A DNA stretch of 64,000 nt, taken from the NCBI GenBank assembly GCA_021234155.1, contig JAJEKV010000006.1:9019003-9083002 (forward strand), given 5' to 3'. Positions 25,313 to 36,800 of the stretch are shown piece after piece. The notes under the pieces are model-generated. The model ran no database searches. It was not told the DNA's origin and saw only the letters and a program-made list of their open reading frames with translations. The first letter of the stretch is position 1; the number at the start of each line of letters is the position of its first letter. Made by a program: the position numbers and the translations under genes. This DNA is from Isoetes taiwanensis. Taxonomy: Eukaryota; Streptophyta; Lycopodiopsida; Isoetales; Isoetaceae.

Positions 25313-27736
25313 TGTAACGGACCTAGGATTTTGAGGTAAATTGTGGATTATTTTATTAAAGGATGCAAAGGAATATTAATCAAAATATCACGCATGCAGA
25401 GAAATACGTCGTATATGTAGAGATTATACGGACGAAATACTGTGGTTAAAAATAAATATAAGTACAGAGAAAAGCATTAGGAAAAGATTGATTGCAGAGG
25501 GATTGCTGAAGGAGCGAATCGCGTGCAGAGCACTGGGAGCGTGTTGGAGCGCAGAAAAAGCAAAGCAATAAGCGGGATTCCAGGTGGGGATCAAGCCTTA
25601 CACCTGGGGTTTGGTGCTTGATTAAGTTGTGATTTGATTAGTGTGATGGATGTTCTTGTCAGCATAAGTTTAGAATTTATTCGTGTCTTGTATTGAGTTG
25701 GAATAGTAAAACTGCATGCTTTGAGTTCTTTATTTGAGAGATCATTCTATGTCTTGAATTAGGGAAGTTCTTGAACCCAATATGATTTATTAGATTCAAC
25801 CAATATAGAAATGAGCTGAAACATCATAGATAACGAGATTTGAGCATAATAATTGAGTAAGGGTGAAGAATTGCCGTGAGATGATGATTTTTTGCGGTCT
25901 CCGCGTAAAAGCATGGGATCTTGTTGGTGTCTCAATGCTTAAGAAAAGTCACGAACGCACTGGAATGGGCCGATTTGGAACCTGGGATGGCCGATTTGAT
26001 CTGAAAAGTTGGATTTAGAATGATAAGGATGGGATTCAGGAGCAAAAGCTTGCCTTCTTAACTTTGTTTCCATGCCAAGAACATGCTTAAAATCAAATGT
26101 TTCGGACTCAAGCAGATCGATTCCAGCAGAAAAACACTTGTAGAGGACGATTTGGGCGGTTTAGGATCAGATTGATGCCAAATCCGGCAGTTGCTGGTCG
26201 GATTTCTGCCAAGAAGAAAAGCGGTTGGAATCCTTTTCTTGATCACAAACAAAAAATTTGGTCCGAAATCCTGTAAAAAGCCGGTTCGGCTGGACCCAAG
26301 AGCTTTTGGGGTGGATTCGATGGCCTGGAGGCCAAATCCGGCAGCTGCAGGCCGAGCTCGTGGATGTAATGTGTTTAGGGTTAGGTTAAAAAAAAATCAA
26401 CGAAAAAGTTAATGCGTTAACAACTGATTAGTTGTTAGTAAAGAAGCAATAAAAAGTAAAAAGCTAGAAAGCTAAGCTCAAAATTTAGAAAAGCTAAGGT
26501 TTTAAGTTTAATTACAATAGTAAGGGTTAGTTGGAGCAAGGAGTTTGGCTCGGGATATATTATATAAAATTAAGGCCTAAGTTAATAAGGGGTTATGCTA
26601 ATGGTTGCAAATTATCTATAATAACGATATTCTAAATGCTATAGGTTAAACATTGTTAAAGTTTTAAATCCTTGTGCGAGTAAATCCTGTTAAGGGGTAG
26701 GCATTTTATCTTTTATTTAATGATGATGGCTGCATAATGCATTATTCAGGTTATTATAATTATTGATTTATGGTTGGATTTCTCTTGCTATATGAAGTGT
26801 ATATTATGGAATTACGAGATGTAAGCTTGTTAGGGCATGGGGCATAATGATGGTGAATTGTATGTAATTGTCCATGGTGAAATTCTTTGATATAGACCTC
26901 ACGGGGCGGGAGTCTAGATGGCGATGGTCTAGACTCAAGGTTTTGCATGATGCTATGTAAATGGTAATATTTGAACATTGGGCGTTGTACCGTATGGTGC
27001 AACGTCATGCACGATAAGTGGTCCTCCAATCTTTGGGCCTTGCTGCGTGGATGGGTGTGTACACCGCGTGGTTACCCATACTCTATGTCACCGGCCCGAT
27101 CGGCCGAGTTGACCTTGCTTTCACCTGTGAGGAATATTGATTGCAATGTTGATGCTATGGTTTGCTTGGCTAGTGTATATGTGTTTTTTAATGTTGGAAT
27201 TAAGTTGCAATGGTTGTGCTTAGTATAAATATGCATTGTGATTATCTTTGGTTGAACTAGTAACTTGGATTGCGGGGCAGGTTACGGTAAAGGCTAAGTT
27301 ATTGTTCTAAGTTAGTGCTTGTGGTAACCGAGATGCTTGATATATTCTAAATCCCCGATCCCCACTTAGTCCGGTGTGACTAACCCCGTGGTTAAATGGT
27401 GTAAGGTAGTGCGAGATGCTCGAGGAAAGTAGCCAAGCTTGAAAGGCTAGAGTAGAAGTGTGTGGATTGCTAGTTAATATATTTGATTAATAAACTATTA
27501 TTATTATGGATGGAAACTAAACTATAATCTTTTTGTACACTTTGGTTGTTGTGTGGGATTTTGCCGAGCAATGGCAAGTATAATATTTTTGAAACCTTAG
27601 AGCATGTATAAAGATTAAATTCTTTACCTAAGTATGCATGTATCAATTTCTTGAGTTGCAAAGATTAAATAGATCCAACGGTAGAGATCGATGGGATCTC
27701 CAGTTACCGAGAGGTTAACTGGCCAGGCCCGTCACA
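25313..27736 (+). repeat. 3' LTR of the gypsy element
   Basis: Starts TGTAACGG, ends CCCGTCACA and is followed by ATAGT (27,737-27,741). Compared with the 5' LTR it is colinear and nearly identical outside short patches. Confidence 0.96.
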
Positions 27737-27741
27737 ATAGT

Positions 27742-28200
27742 TGGCACAAAAAAAAAACTTTTCGATTCACCATTGGGGAATGTGAGCTAGAAACAGTGCA
27801 TAGTTACAAATACCTTGGTATAGAGGTGGCGAGTAATTATTAATGGAAATTGGCAGCAGAAAAATTCGCATCTAATGGGCTTAGAACCCTTTATGGTATG
27901 TTCCATACTTGTCATGTGAATAATCTATGGCAATGGAAACTCAGGAGATTACTTTATGACACCCAAATCAAGGTGGTCATCTTACATGGTTGTCCAGCTT
28001 GGGCCCTTGGACTTGATCAATGAAGCTGGGACAAGATTGAAAGGGTGCAAAAAAGATTTCTCATGGAAGAGCTTTGAACTAAAATACAAACTCCATATTG
28101 CATTATGCTTGCAGAAACTCGTTGATTCCCCTTGAGTAGAGGCTTTATGTCGTACTATTACGTATGTAAATCGGGTAAAATTATTCTCCTCAGAGCTCCC
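27742..28200 (+). mobile_element. LINE A, segment between the two nested insertions
   Basis: The LINE frame resumes after the gypsy target duplication: 'FTIGECELE' followed by 'SYKYLGIEV' (~27,800, the usual '..YKYLG' block), then 'LYDTQIKVVILHG' and 'SWDKIERVQKRFLMEEL'. A block 'TPYCIMLAET' (~28,090) and '..VKLFSSELPIQRM' continue to ~28,200, where the opposite-strand LINE B tail begins. Scattered stops are present. Confidence 0.8.
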
Positions 28201-29310
28201 AATTCAAAGAATGAGGAAGGAAGGAAGGAAGGAAGGAAGGAAGGAAGTTTATTTTAATGTCCACGGAGGCCAAAGGCCTATGAGGCCAGTACATGCAGAG
28301 AAACGAGGCAAAAAGCCAAAACCCCAACACCAAAACAAACAATGTAATCTGTGCAGTAGAACCCTACTACCGGGATGAAAAACCCCCACTTGGGAGGAAA
28401 AACCCTAGCAATGGGCTCTCAAATACCATGCCCCGAGGAGAAGAGCCCGTCGGCGGCCGAATCTGGCAGGATGTAAGCTCCCGTACCCCAGCTACCATAG
28501 GTGATGCAAGTAACGATGTAGCGGTGTGTCGAGCATCTAAGATCAGTGTGCCTTTGCTTTCGGACATGGGCATATCTTTGAGCATCATTGGAGGGCATGG
28601 TGCTCATCCTCTATCACGTGCATCTCACAACACCGACATATCCTTTCCTCCCCTCAGGGATCCCGTGCCGCCATTCAACCCCAAATGACTGTTTTTCAAT
28701 TAAGGTAATGGGAACCCGTCCTTATGGCAGCAATAGCTCTCCGCTTCTTCACCGAGATGTGTGCTTTCAAGTACCCGATGGGGTCCATGCTCAAGGCGGG
28801 ATTAATCCGGCGTGATAGTGCTCGTCTTGGGCTTTGCAAGAGTAGAGGCATCCCGGGGTGGCGGCATAGGCCGCATCAATTGCCCATTCTCACTGCGCGC
28901 GAGAATGCGCGGTTACCACCATCCGTTGGTAATCCATAGACCACCTCCTAAACCATCCCTACGATGCTTTCGTGCCCATACCCTCTTCAACCCGCTCTCT
29001 CAAGTAATTCAATAAGCGAAGCCCGAGGAATTCACCTGAGAAGACTTCAGATAAACCTAGTGAGTGTCCGGAGGGGGCTTTTTACTTAAATGTTTTCATC
29101 CATTATACTAGGGGTTTAAATCCCCCTCTTACTGACATTCTAGTGTATTTTCTCCACGAAGGGGTGTTTTTCCAACACTTTTGCGTATGCATATAGGGGT
29201 GTTTCTTCTCACCTTAAGCACGCAGGTGGCATATGCTCATGTGATAAACGTGAATCCCCCGGGGCAGAAAGATGGGGTGTAAATGATTATACCTGGGCGG
29301 ACTCAATAAA
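28201..29310 (-). mobile_element. LINE B, antisense 5'-truncated LINE inserted in LINE A
   Basis: On the minus strand the element ends '..ggcctttggcctccgtggacattaaaataaac' followed by a (TTCC)n tail (28,203-28,247 on +), a LINE 3' structure. LINE A coding stops at one side (~28,200) and resumes at the other (~29,310), so the intervening ~1.1 kb is an insertion. A short GAATGAGG / GAAAGAGG similarity flanks it and may be the target duplication. The body encodes only short broken frames and I recognise no domain. Copy 2 has it at ~62,034-63,085. Confidence 0.65.
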
Positions 29311-29862
29311 ATAGAAAGAGGTACGCATACAAATAATTTCAAAAGTGTTGAGCAAATTGTGGGACTCGAATGACAGTGCTGCGAAGAAAATGTTTTATGA
29401 CACCGACGTTAATAATATGGCTGTACATGGAGAACAATCTTATCTTCTATCTAATATTAGCAGGAAAATTAGAATCTTGATTTCTCAGCTACGAACTTCC
29501 TCTCATCATTTGCACATTGAGACATGTAGGTGGCATGGTGCTCCTCGACATATAAGGTAGTATCCGAGTTGTCTTGACCCTAAGATTGAGTCAGTGCCTA
29601 TAATCATTTACAAAAAAAATATAACATTTCAGGTTCCACATTGCCGGAGCTCTTTAATATACCTCCAAATTTCCTTAGTTCTTATCTTAAGGATGTTTGG
29701 AAGGAGAGTTATTTCTTAATATGGAAGTCCTTGAAGCTACGGGTGCCTTTGTTTAAGTGCCTTATGGATTATATATCTTTTGTAATATGCTTCGCCATAT
29801 GGACCTGAGGGTCTTAAATGGCGTGATCAACATAAATTAAATTAAATTAAATTAAATTAAAT
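29310..29862 (+). mobile_element. LINE A, C-terminal domain and 3' tail
   Basis: The frame from ~29,320 carries a block 'SRKIRILISQLRTSSHHL' and 'ETCRWHGAPRHIR' (29,450-29,560). This is the C-terminal domain I associate with plant LINEs of this type (..QLRTSSH.L.IE.GRW...PR..R). Non-coding sequence follows and ends in an (AAATT)n tract, the likely LINE 3' tail. Confidence 0.75.
29834..29862. repeat. (AAATT)n tract, 3' tail of LINE A
   Basis: About six tandem copies of AAATT, matched at 63,591-63,619 in copy 2. Many non-LTR elements end in short tandem repeats instead of poly(A). Confidence 0.9.
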
Positions 29863-31600
29863 CTGCCACCAAAGTATTGAACCCTTAGGGTGAAGGAACT
29901 TATTCCAAACCCACTGTCAAGTACAAATCCAAATCTCTTGTAAAATTTATAACTGCCATCTAGCATATAGCGAAAGGGCAACTGGTAATAAGAGAAGACT
30001 GTATACAAAGCTGATAAAATATTTTTCACTATGGCCAGACTCATAGCATCTCCATGACAGCCTTTTCGTAGCATCAACAGCCATAACCAAAGGCAAGTTT
30101 TCTGCCATTTTCTTCCACACACAATCCATCTTGAGATAAAAAACTATGTTTGAAACTCAGTCCAAGGTAATACGCGATCCTCACTATACCAAGCATGAAT
30201 TGAGATAATACCTACTTGAGCCCATTGTCATCTTATGAGTGGGTAGAGTGATGTGGGGGCGCTGATAAATATGGTGATAATGATGCTCATCATCAACATT
30301 CCTCTAACAAAACATGGATTGAAGGACATGACCTAAATGGATGTCTTATTGTGTCCCAAACCATAAAGAAACCCCATAAAGTTTGCAAAGATTAAACAAT
30401 TGCCCGATAAGTTGTGAATCAGGAGAATCATCAACATCCGCGAGGAGTCTCCAAATAAACTTAGATATAAGGATCTTGCTTAAAGCCACTTGCCCATTTC
30501 AGGAGGATACGTTTGGGCATGCCACCTTAACCACCACACCATCCTCTGTACCACTACCATTTTAAAGGAAGTTCCTAATAACTGCAATGAGTTCTTGCAC
30601 TTTGGTTTGTGGAGCTAGCAACAAAGAAGCCATGTAGACATGGGTACTACTGAACATATATTTAGCGACTTTGAATGCAATTCACAAGTGGTAACTTTGT
30701 TATATTCCACCAAAAAAAAATACGTGTCCAACCCTTTAATAATGTTCAACACCAACAAAAATACTGCAAGAATTCTCTATCGATAATCATACATACACAT
30801 TGGCATATCCATTTGCTAGCACCCTCCATGGATTATCATGTACACCATATGACGGAGTAAAAACATCAAGGGTTCAAAGAGCGATACACTTATGCCATCC
30901 AATAAGCACACTAGAGACAAATGAAAATGTATCTTAGAGCAACTTTCAGTCTCAAAATTCTCCGAAGTGACCACCAACAATAAAAATTTGTCCTCCACGT
31001 ATTGGTTACACACTTCTTGTGTGTCGTCCTCTATATGTAGACCTTGAAGAAATCCTGAGCTGATGCAACAACAATAACTATGACAAAACCTCAGCCATGA
31101 TCATAAATGGGAGAGGGGCCAATGGGCATCCCTGATGAGTACTACGACCAATTGGAAAAGTGTCAAATAGCTCATTATAAAATACAACAATTAATTGGAG
31201 CTAGAAATATGGAGCTTCTAACATTAGTTTTTTAATTGTTGCTTCAAGCCCAATCCGAACAAGCAATGATGCATAAAATTCCATTAACACTATCATAAGC
31301 TTTCCCAAAATCATGTTTGACGCATATAATAGGGAGATTCTGCTGATGAGCCGAATATATCTTCTTGTAGGCAAAGTGTACGTTATTAAGAATCCACCTG
31401 CTAGGCAGACATCTCGACTAAGTTGTTATAATGGACTCAGCTATAATATATTTCACCCATTCTTCAAAAGTTTGGAAAATATTTTATACGTAGATGACAA
31501 TAAGGTAATTGGATGCCAATCTGAAATTGTCCATGGCTCCTTGATCTTAGGGATCAAAATATATCACACTTGGTTTAAAAATAAGGTTGCAAATTAAACG
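29863..31600 (-). mobile_element. Antisense L1-clade reverse-transcriptase remnant
   Basis: Reading the minus strand downward from ~31,570: 'ILNNVHFAYKKIYSAHQQ' then 'KHDFGKAYDSVN' (usual D.EKA.DRV), 'GRSTHQGCPLAPLPF' (~31,130; usual S.RQGCPLAPLLF), a worn active site 'NQYVEDKFLLL' (usual QYADDT), 'GWHKCIAL', and 'ALSKILISKFIWRLL' with 'DDSP' (~30,450). These are the L1 RT landmarks in correct order. Frameshifts and stops throughout. LINE A's tail abuts its 3' side, so LINE A may have inserted into it. Confidence 0.8.
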
Positions 31601-31847
31601 AGAGTGTTGCAGCACTCCCATTTCAAAGATTCCCCTTAAAAAATCACCATGCTCTAAAAATTAACCCTTTTTGGAAAATGTTGAGAATTTCAAAAGGTTT
31701 AGATTGTTTTTTCCTGCATTTTGGGTCCTCAACAACCTTGTTTTTGTAAAGAAAAGCATTTGAAAATGGCAAAATTTAGACGTGAATATACAATCTCTGA
31801 AAGTAAGATATTAAAGACATCAAAATAAAGTAGAAAGAATAATAATA

Positions 31848-31965
31848 ATTTTTTTTTTTTCTTAGAGTTCCAAATATTTGTTCTCCTTGTGCGCCGAGGC
31901 CCGGAAGGCCTCGAGATTTTACTATGCGCCGCCCTGTGCGCCTAGGCCCGGAAGGCCTCGAGGCC
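31848..31965 (-). mobile_element. Poly(A)-tailed short insertion with a 47 bp tandem palindromic unit
   Basis: On the minus strand, two units containing the palindrome GAGGCC..GGCCTC (at 31,889-31,915 and 31,936-31,962, 47 bp apart) are followed by ~30 bases and a run of 13 A (31,848-31,860 as T on +). This resembles the 3' end of a retroposed transcript (SINE-like or LINE tail). No tRNA-type promoter boxes were found. Confidence 0.45.
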
Positions 31966-31999
31966 ATGCTCACATAGCCCCCAGCCAGGAGTAAACAAC

Positions 32000-33571
32000 A
32001 AGATACAAGCACGTGGACTCAGCATCTCGGATTCGGCTCAGTTCTGCAGCGACACCCCGAGGTTGTCACCTGCCATATCGGCCATAGCTATCAGCATAAT
32101 CGGATCCCAACTCTGCATCTCGGATCCCGTTAGGTTCTGCAGTGACACCATCTGCATCGACACCTAAGGCCGGATTCTTCTTATCTAGCCTCCGATTCAT
32201 CCAGCCCAGAGCTCAGACCAGCAAAGGTTCCCATCATATCAGGTTTTGGATTGCTTTTGATTATTTTAGACTATTTTGTGTTCCAAAAAGAAGGAAAAGA
32301 GCTTTGATTTTCTATTAACCAGCATAGAAGCTTTTAGTTTTCACAGTCCATTTTGCTCCACCGGCCTCTGCCGTAGCTTTGATTTTCTGATATCCAAAAT
32401 AGAGTTCTGAGTTTTCACAACATCGAGCTCTGAGTTTTTCATAGCCCAGTATACAGCAGCACTAGCTCTAGTTCGTCATGACGAGACGCCGTCATAATGA
32501 CAATAGCTTTCCTACAGACCCACATCAAGCACGATTTCATGCAGCGCCAGGCGTGAGCGAATTGTGACATCAGTTAGGAGACCTTCAGCCAGAGGTCTTT
32601 CATCGATTGTCGCAAGCATATGCCACCTTCCTCCGCGATATGTGGGGCAAGATGCATATTCAAGATACGTCACTCCTCATAGAGGGCGGGTATTGTATAA
32701 GATACTTATACTTTTACTCAGTAATTGCAATAGGCACTCAAAGCAACAACCAGGCCGATATCGCTCGCCAATTATTACGGGCGCTATGGTCCAGACAGAA
32801 GACTTGCCCTGTACCATAGGATCAGGACTAGAAGCACATGCTATAAAAGTAGATGCCATGCCACAAACAGGTGAGTTGCCAGATGTCATCGGATCGGTGG
32901 TAGAACCGCAGGCTAGCTTAGATGTGATTATGCAAGAGGCAGGCCAGGAACCCATAGAGAAACCTGGGATAGAACAAATACATAAGCCAACTGAAGATAG
33001 GGCCCTGAATTTACGAATAGCAGGGGTACCTGAAAATAAGGATCGCTCGGCTATTGAGGAAGTTGAGCACTTCTTCACCGACATAATCTTGAGGTTAAAG
33101 CAGCGGCATAATTCTGCTGCCGGGTAGGAGCCCATAGACCTGATCGACCTCGTCATATTCTGGTCCAGTTTTGTGCAGCCTAGGACAGATTGCATATCCT
33201 GCAACATGGCAGTCACCTAAGGGGTACTCCATATTCAGTATAAGCGGATCTTTCCCCAGTACAATTGTCTAAACGGCACGAGGAGTCTGTAGAGTCAAAG
33301 AGGCACGGTTACAGCAAAAATATGCAGTTTATAGGGGTGGCATTGCAATCATCCGAGACACTTGGCCGTTGAACCCTTGCTTGGGCTACGTTTAGTATGT
33401 TCATATTCATAATCCTTTTCTGTTTTTGTTTCTTTTGTATATGTGATGGGGCTTTGTCCCTCGCTCTAGTTCGGGCTTATGCCCTTCTTTTGTATTGGGT
33501 CCCATAACCCATTGGGTTCTCGTGGACGATAAAATATTATCTTATCTTATCTTATCTTATCTTAACTTATC
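32000..33571 (+). mobile_element. LINE carrying ORF1 but no reverse transcriptase
   Basis: A ~560 nt frame (32,564-33,127) ends with 'LNLRIAGVPENKDRSAIEE', matching the core of L1-type ORF1 RNA-binding proteins. Downstream in shifted frames the '..RPRHILVQF' and 'LRGTPYS' / 'DLSPVQLSKRHE' segments continue the same domain to ~33,350. Then the element goes directly to a LINE-type 3' end ('..attgggttctcgtggacgataaaat') and a (TTATC)n tail at 33,535-33,571. No ORF2 endonuclease or RT lies between. The 5' part (32,000-32,460) has internal near-repeats ('agctttgattttct', 'catctcggat..ttctgcag.gacacc') as in a LINE 5' UTR. Confidence 0.65.
33535..33571. repeat. (TTATC)n tract, LINE 3' tail
   Basis: About seven copies of TTATC with one variant, directly after the AATAAAATA-like end of the ORF1-only LINE. 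Confidence 0.9.
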
Positions 33572-33831
33572 TTAATACATCAATTTTGGCAATAATTTAG
33601 CGTTAACAATAAATAATTTAGCATAAGACAAGTCAGAGGTCCAAATCATAGTCTTCCTCATTGTTTTGGCTTGTTTCAGCTTGGTGCTTCTCTGTCATCG
33701 TTTGCTCCTTTTGTGGTTATTTCCCCTTTGTCTGTTTTGACATTGTCTTCAAGAATATTAGCTATAGCTATTTCTTGCAGCTCTACAAATGTAGCTTCAT
33801 TCTCTATAAAGCTTGTAAACAAAGGCTGTAT

Positions 33832-36800
33832 CTATGAAGATGTCATCTTGGCATAATCAGATGAAGATTTGGCGCTTAACTCTTGATTCTCACCTGGTAG
33901 AGTAGGTAAGGCAACCAATCTCATCTTGATAAAGTTTACAGCCTCCTTGTCTATATCCACAGCTACACAATCGCGGCCCTTCTTAAGTGCACAAGTGATT
34001 GTTGTACCAGAGCCAGAAAAACAATCTCCTAAACGTGAGAACATGTCAAGGAGATGGTTGATCAACTTTTGTGGTTTCTGGTAGTGATTAACTATCATGC
34101 CTTGTGCGAGGGTCCTGCAACCACGCAACACTGGAAACTCTAAGACATTGGAAAAATTTTGGCGGTCACGTGTCAAAATGTTCCATAGTCCGCTTTAATA
34201 TCGAAACTCTAGCCATCAACTTGGGTCCTCCACCATGGTAATTAATATTTGTTTTCTACCTATAGAAATAAAAGAAGTATAGTTAGCAACAAAAACTAAA
34301 GACAGAACCAATGAAGTAACTAGGGCTAAATGTATTCCATAAGAGAAAATAAAAACAAGAAGGTCAACATGCAAGGAACTTCAACAATATAATTGAAACA
34401 TGAGCGAAAGCATGAAACAACTATATTCGAATAAGAACCTTACCAAACCATGGTTTTGTAACTTTTGCTTGTAGAGGAATCAGAAGTGATTCTTGAAGGT
34501 AGATTCCACGAGTCACAGCTTGCATGCTCAAATGAAACACAACAAGATGCCAATGCTTGGCTATTGTAATCTGTTTAATGCCGTCGAGGCATTAAATCGA
34601 GTTTTTTGAAGGGCTGAGTGCAAATAGCGGTACATCCCTTCAATTTGAAACCATATGGAAGGTCTGCTACCAAGGTGAAATCACTGTGGCTTTACCATTC
34701 CAACCAATTTAAATGCAGTCCCCATGAGCGATCCCGAAAACAAGGTTATTACGATCAAACATGCTAGAACTTTTCGTAGTTGAATGGCTCAGCATCTACA
34801 ATCCGCTGTCCGCTAACAACCTTCTCCTCCCGGGCTGTCCTTACCAAGTACATGAAGCCCTCTGGTAGGTCTTTATTCTTCTTTTTGCTTTGTAACAAGT
34901 AAATGTTATTTACATTATGTAAAAATATAGAAGCTAAAGAAGAAACACAAGAAGAAGGCATACCCGACCCTTTAAAATTTGGGCGCATTGAATTATGTGG
35001 CGTCAGAAGTTGCAACAAGGTAAAGCTCTTTATATCTGTACCAAGTGTCCATGTTTAATTGTTCCATCAACATGTTTGACATGTTATTCGTTCTTTGGTG
35101 AAATACAACCAAGACAACAATAAGAGAACTACAAAAATCATGTAAAAAGTAAGACAAAATGCAAAACTAATGTTGTATTTTTGGAATACATATTCATTTT
35201 GCAGGGACAAAAGCGAGAATACACATTTGCTTTCTTGAAAAGCCAAAAAGCCAAAGTGTATTCCATAATACATTTTAAAACTTTAGTAAAATGCAAAAGT
35301 GTATTCGAAATACACTTTTTGCTTTAACGAAAGTGTATTCGGAATACATAATTGTTTTTTCTCTAAAAAATGAAATTGTATTCCCGAATATACTTTTTCG
35401 TTTCAAAAACACTAACGTGTGATACGGAATAACAAGTTGCCTACGTATTGAAGTTAAGGTCAAACTTACTTGTGCAACTCCTTGGACATTTCTTCCAATG
35501 TAAAGACCTTGACTACAACTTTTTTGCAGCATTGCTTTCTAGCAATTCCATATCTAAAAAGCTCTGCATTTCTCTCCAGATGGTTATGGTCATCTCCTTT
35601 TTTGGTACATCGGACCCCTTTTCTTTTTGTCAGAAACCCTCCCTTTTTACTTTTCAACTCTCCCGCTCAAACATATTGAAAATTTCGTTCTGGAGTTCCC
35701 GGATCACTTTCGCAAAATGGAAGGTTGTTAGTGTAAGACAAGGGCAATTAAACAATAAAATCTATTCGAAATACATGACATCCTTATTACGCCATCTCTA
35801 AAAGCAAGTTGGAACCGGTTGTCATGTCTTATCGATTATTTGCTTTTTGTAGCCTCGTCGTGCCAAAGCTGACATTCGATAGCCTCACGCCTTCTTCAGC
35901 TCAAACTATTGGCCCATTTCTTGAGGTCCTGCCAAGGTATTTCTCTTTGAAGATTACATATTCTACGTGCATAGATCTTATCTTTTCGTGAAAGCTCATT
36001 TTAAGTTTGTACTCATTGTCGGCATGGTGCATATTGGCAATGATTTTTTGCTTCTTCATCACCGTCAAGTTCTGATGTAACCTGAGGAGGGGACAGGGAG
36101 GTATTTTGGGTTATTCTTTTCCTCATTATATAAAAACTGCCTCCTTGCCATGAAGTTTATGCATTACCTTTGTGTTACGTCCACAAGAATGACTACTGAA
36201 GCTACATGAGCATTGGAGTTGCTCCTGATCCTATCCTTCAGGTTCCTTAAATGGTCAGCATAAATTTTTTGAACCTGAAGTAGCCTCTTACCAGCTTCAT
36301 TCTTTGGCGGCAACCTCATTGATGTTACTAGCAAGTAAATTACAACTTGTATATACTTGTGCAAGTTTATTTCTTCCATCCTCTCTAAGGTCTCAAGTTT
36401 ATGATGTCATCAAGTCTCTCTTTGTTGATATAGTGGGCCATGTACTTATAAAGGGCTTCCGGATTCACCCTAGCCAGTCTGAAAAAATGCCTGATCGACA
36501 ACTATAAACAATATTTGGGATGTTTTTAAAGGAGAGTTGTCCCTATTGTCCAAATTATTGACCTTCAATTCAAAAAAATTTCTATTGATTTTAATAGCAA
36601 CCTCATACACTTCTTTGATGATCCCCATACATTTTGAACTTCGCTCTCATCGACAGCGTAAACCTTTTTTAAGGACTTGTCCCTATTGGGACCTCATCAC
36701 TTCGATGGTCCCCCTTATATAAAAAGTAAATAAAAGGGTGCTGTATTTTTCAGCCATGCCCCTTGTGATGAACCATCACGTTTGGAAGTTTTTAATATTG

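Larger units (their letters stand above)
19324..27736 (+). mobile_element. Ty3/gypsy chromovirus, full-length by structure, gag-deleted
   Basis: An 8.4 kb element with TG..CA LTRs of 2,437 and 2,424 bp, a 5 bp target duplication, initiator-Met primer site, polypurine tract and a pol region in the order protease, reverse transcriptase, RNase H, integrase, chromodomain-like tail. This order defines Ty3/gypsy, and the C-terminal chromodomain-like segment places it with chromoviruses. Only ~260 bases separate the primer site from the protease, so gag is almost wholly missing; the internal region (3.55 kb) is shorter than the two LTRs together. It sits inside LINE A. Except for short garbled patches the two LTRs are almost identical, so the insertion is young, or the patches are sequence error. 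Confidence 0.95.
15286..30242. repeat. Duplicated ~15 kb block, copy 1
   Basis: From the base after the Helitron-like end, this sequence is repeated in the same orientation at 49,864-64,000. Anchor pairs: 15,286/49,864, 19,324/53,856 (LTR start), 25,313/59,176, 27,736/61,575, 29,834/63,591 and 30,242/64,000 (window end). Both copies hold the same nested insertions with the same target-site duplication, so the block was assembled before it was copied. The right end of the unit is not visible because copy 2 runs off the window. Confidence 0.93.

Noticed and set aside
32677-33216. 179-codon minus-strand frame
   Set aside because: Shadow of the LINE ORF1 frame on the + strand, which carries the recognisable RNA-binding segment.
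33832-34176. Bacterial contamination as the source of the methyltransferase domain
   Set aside because: Upstream coding pieces are separated by introns with canonical GT donors and AG acceptors, and transposons of plant type flank both sides.
35170-35430. CRISPR-like array of palindromic repeats
   Set aside because: The repeats are short, unequal and differently spaced in an AT-rich intron of a eukaryotic gene. No cas genes and no constant direct repeat.
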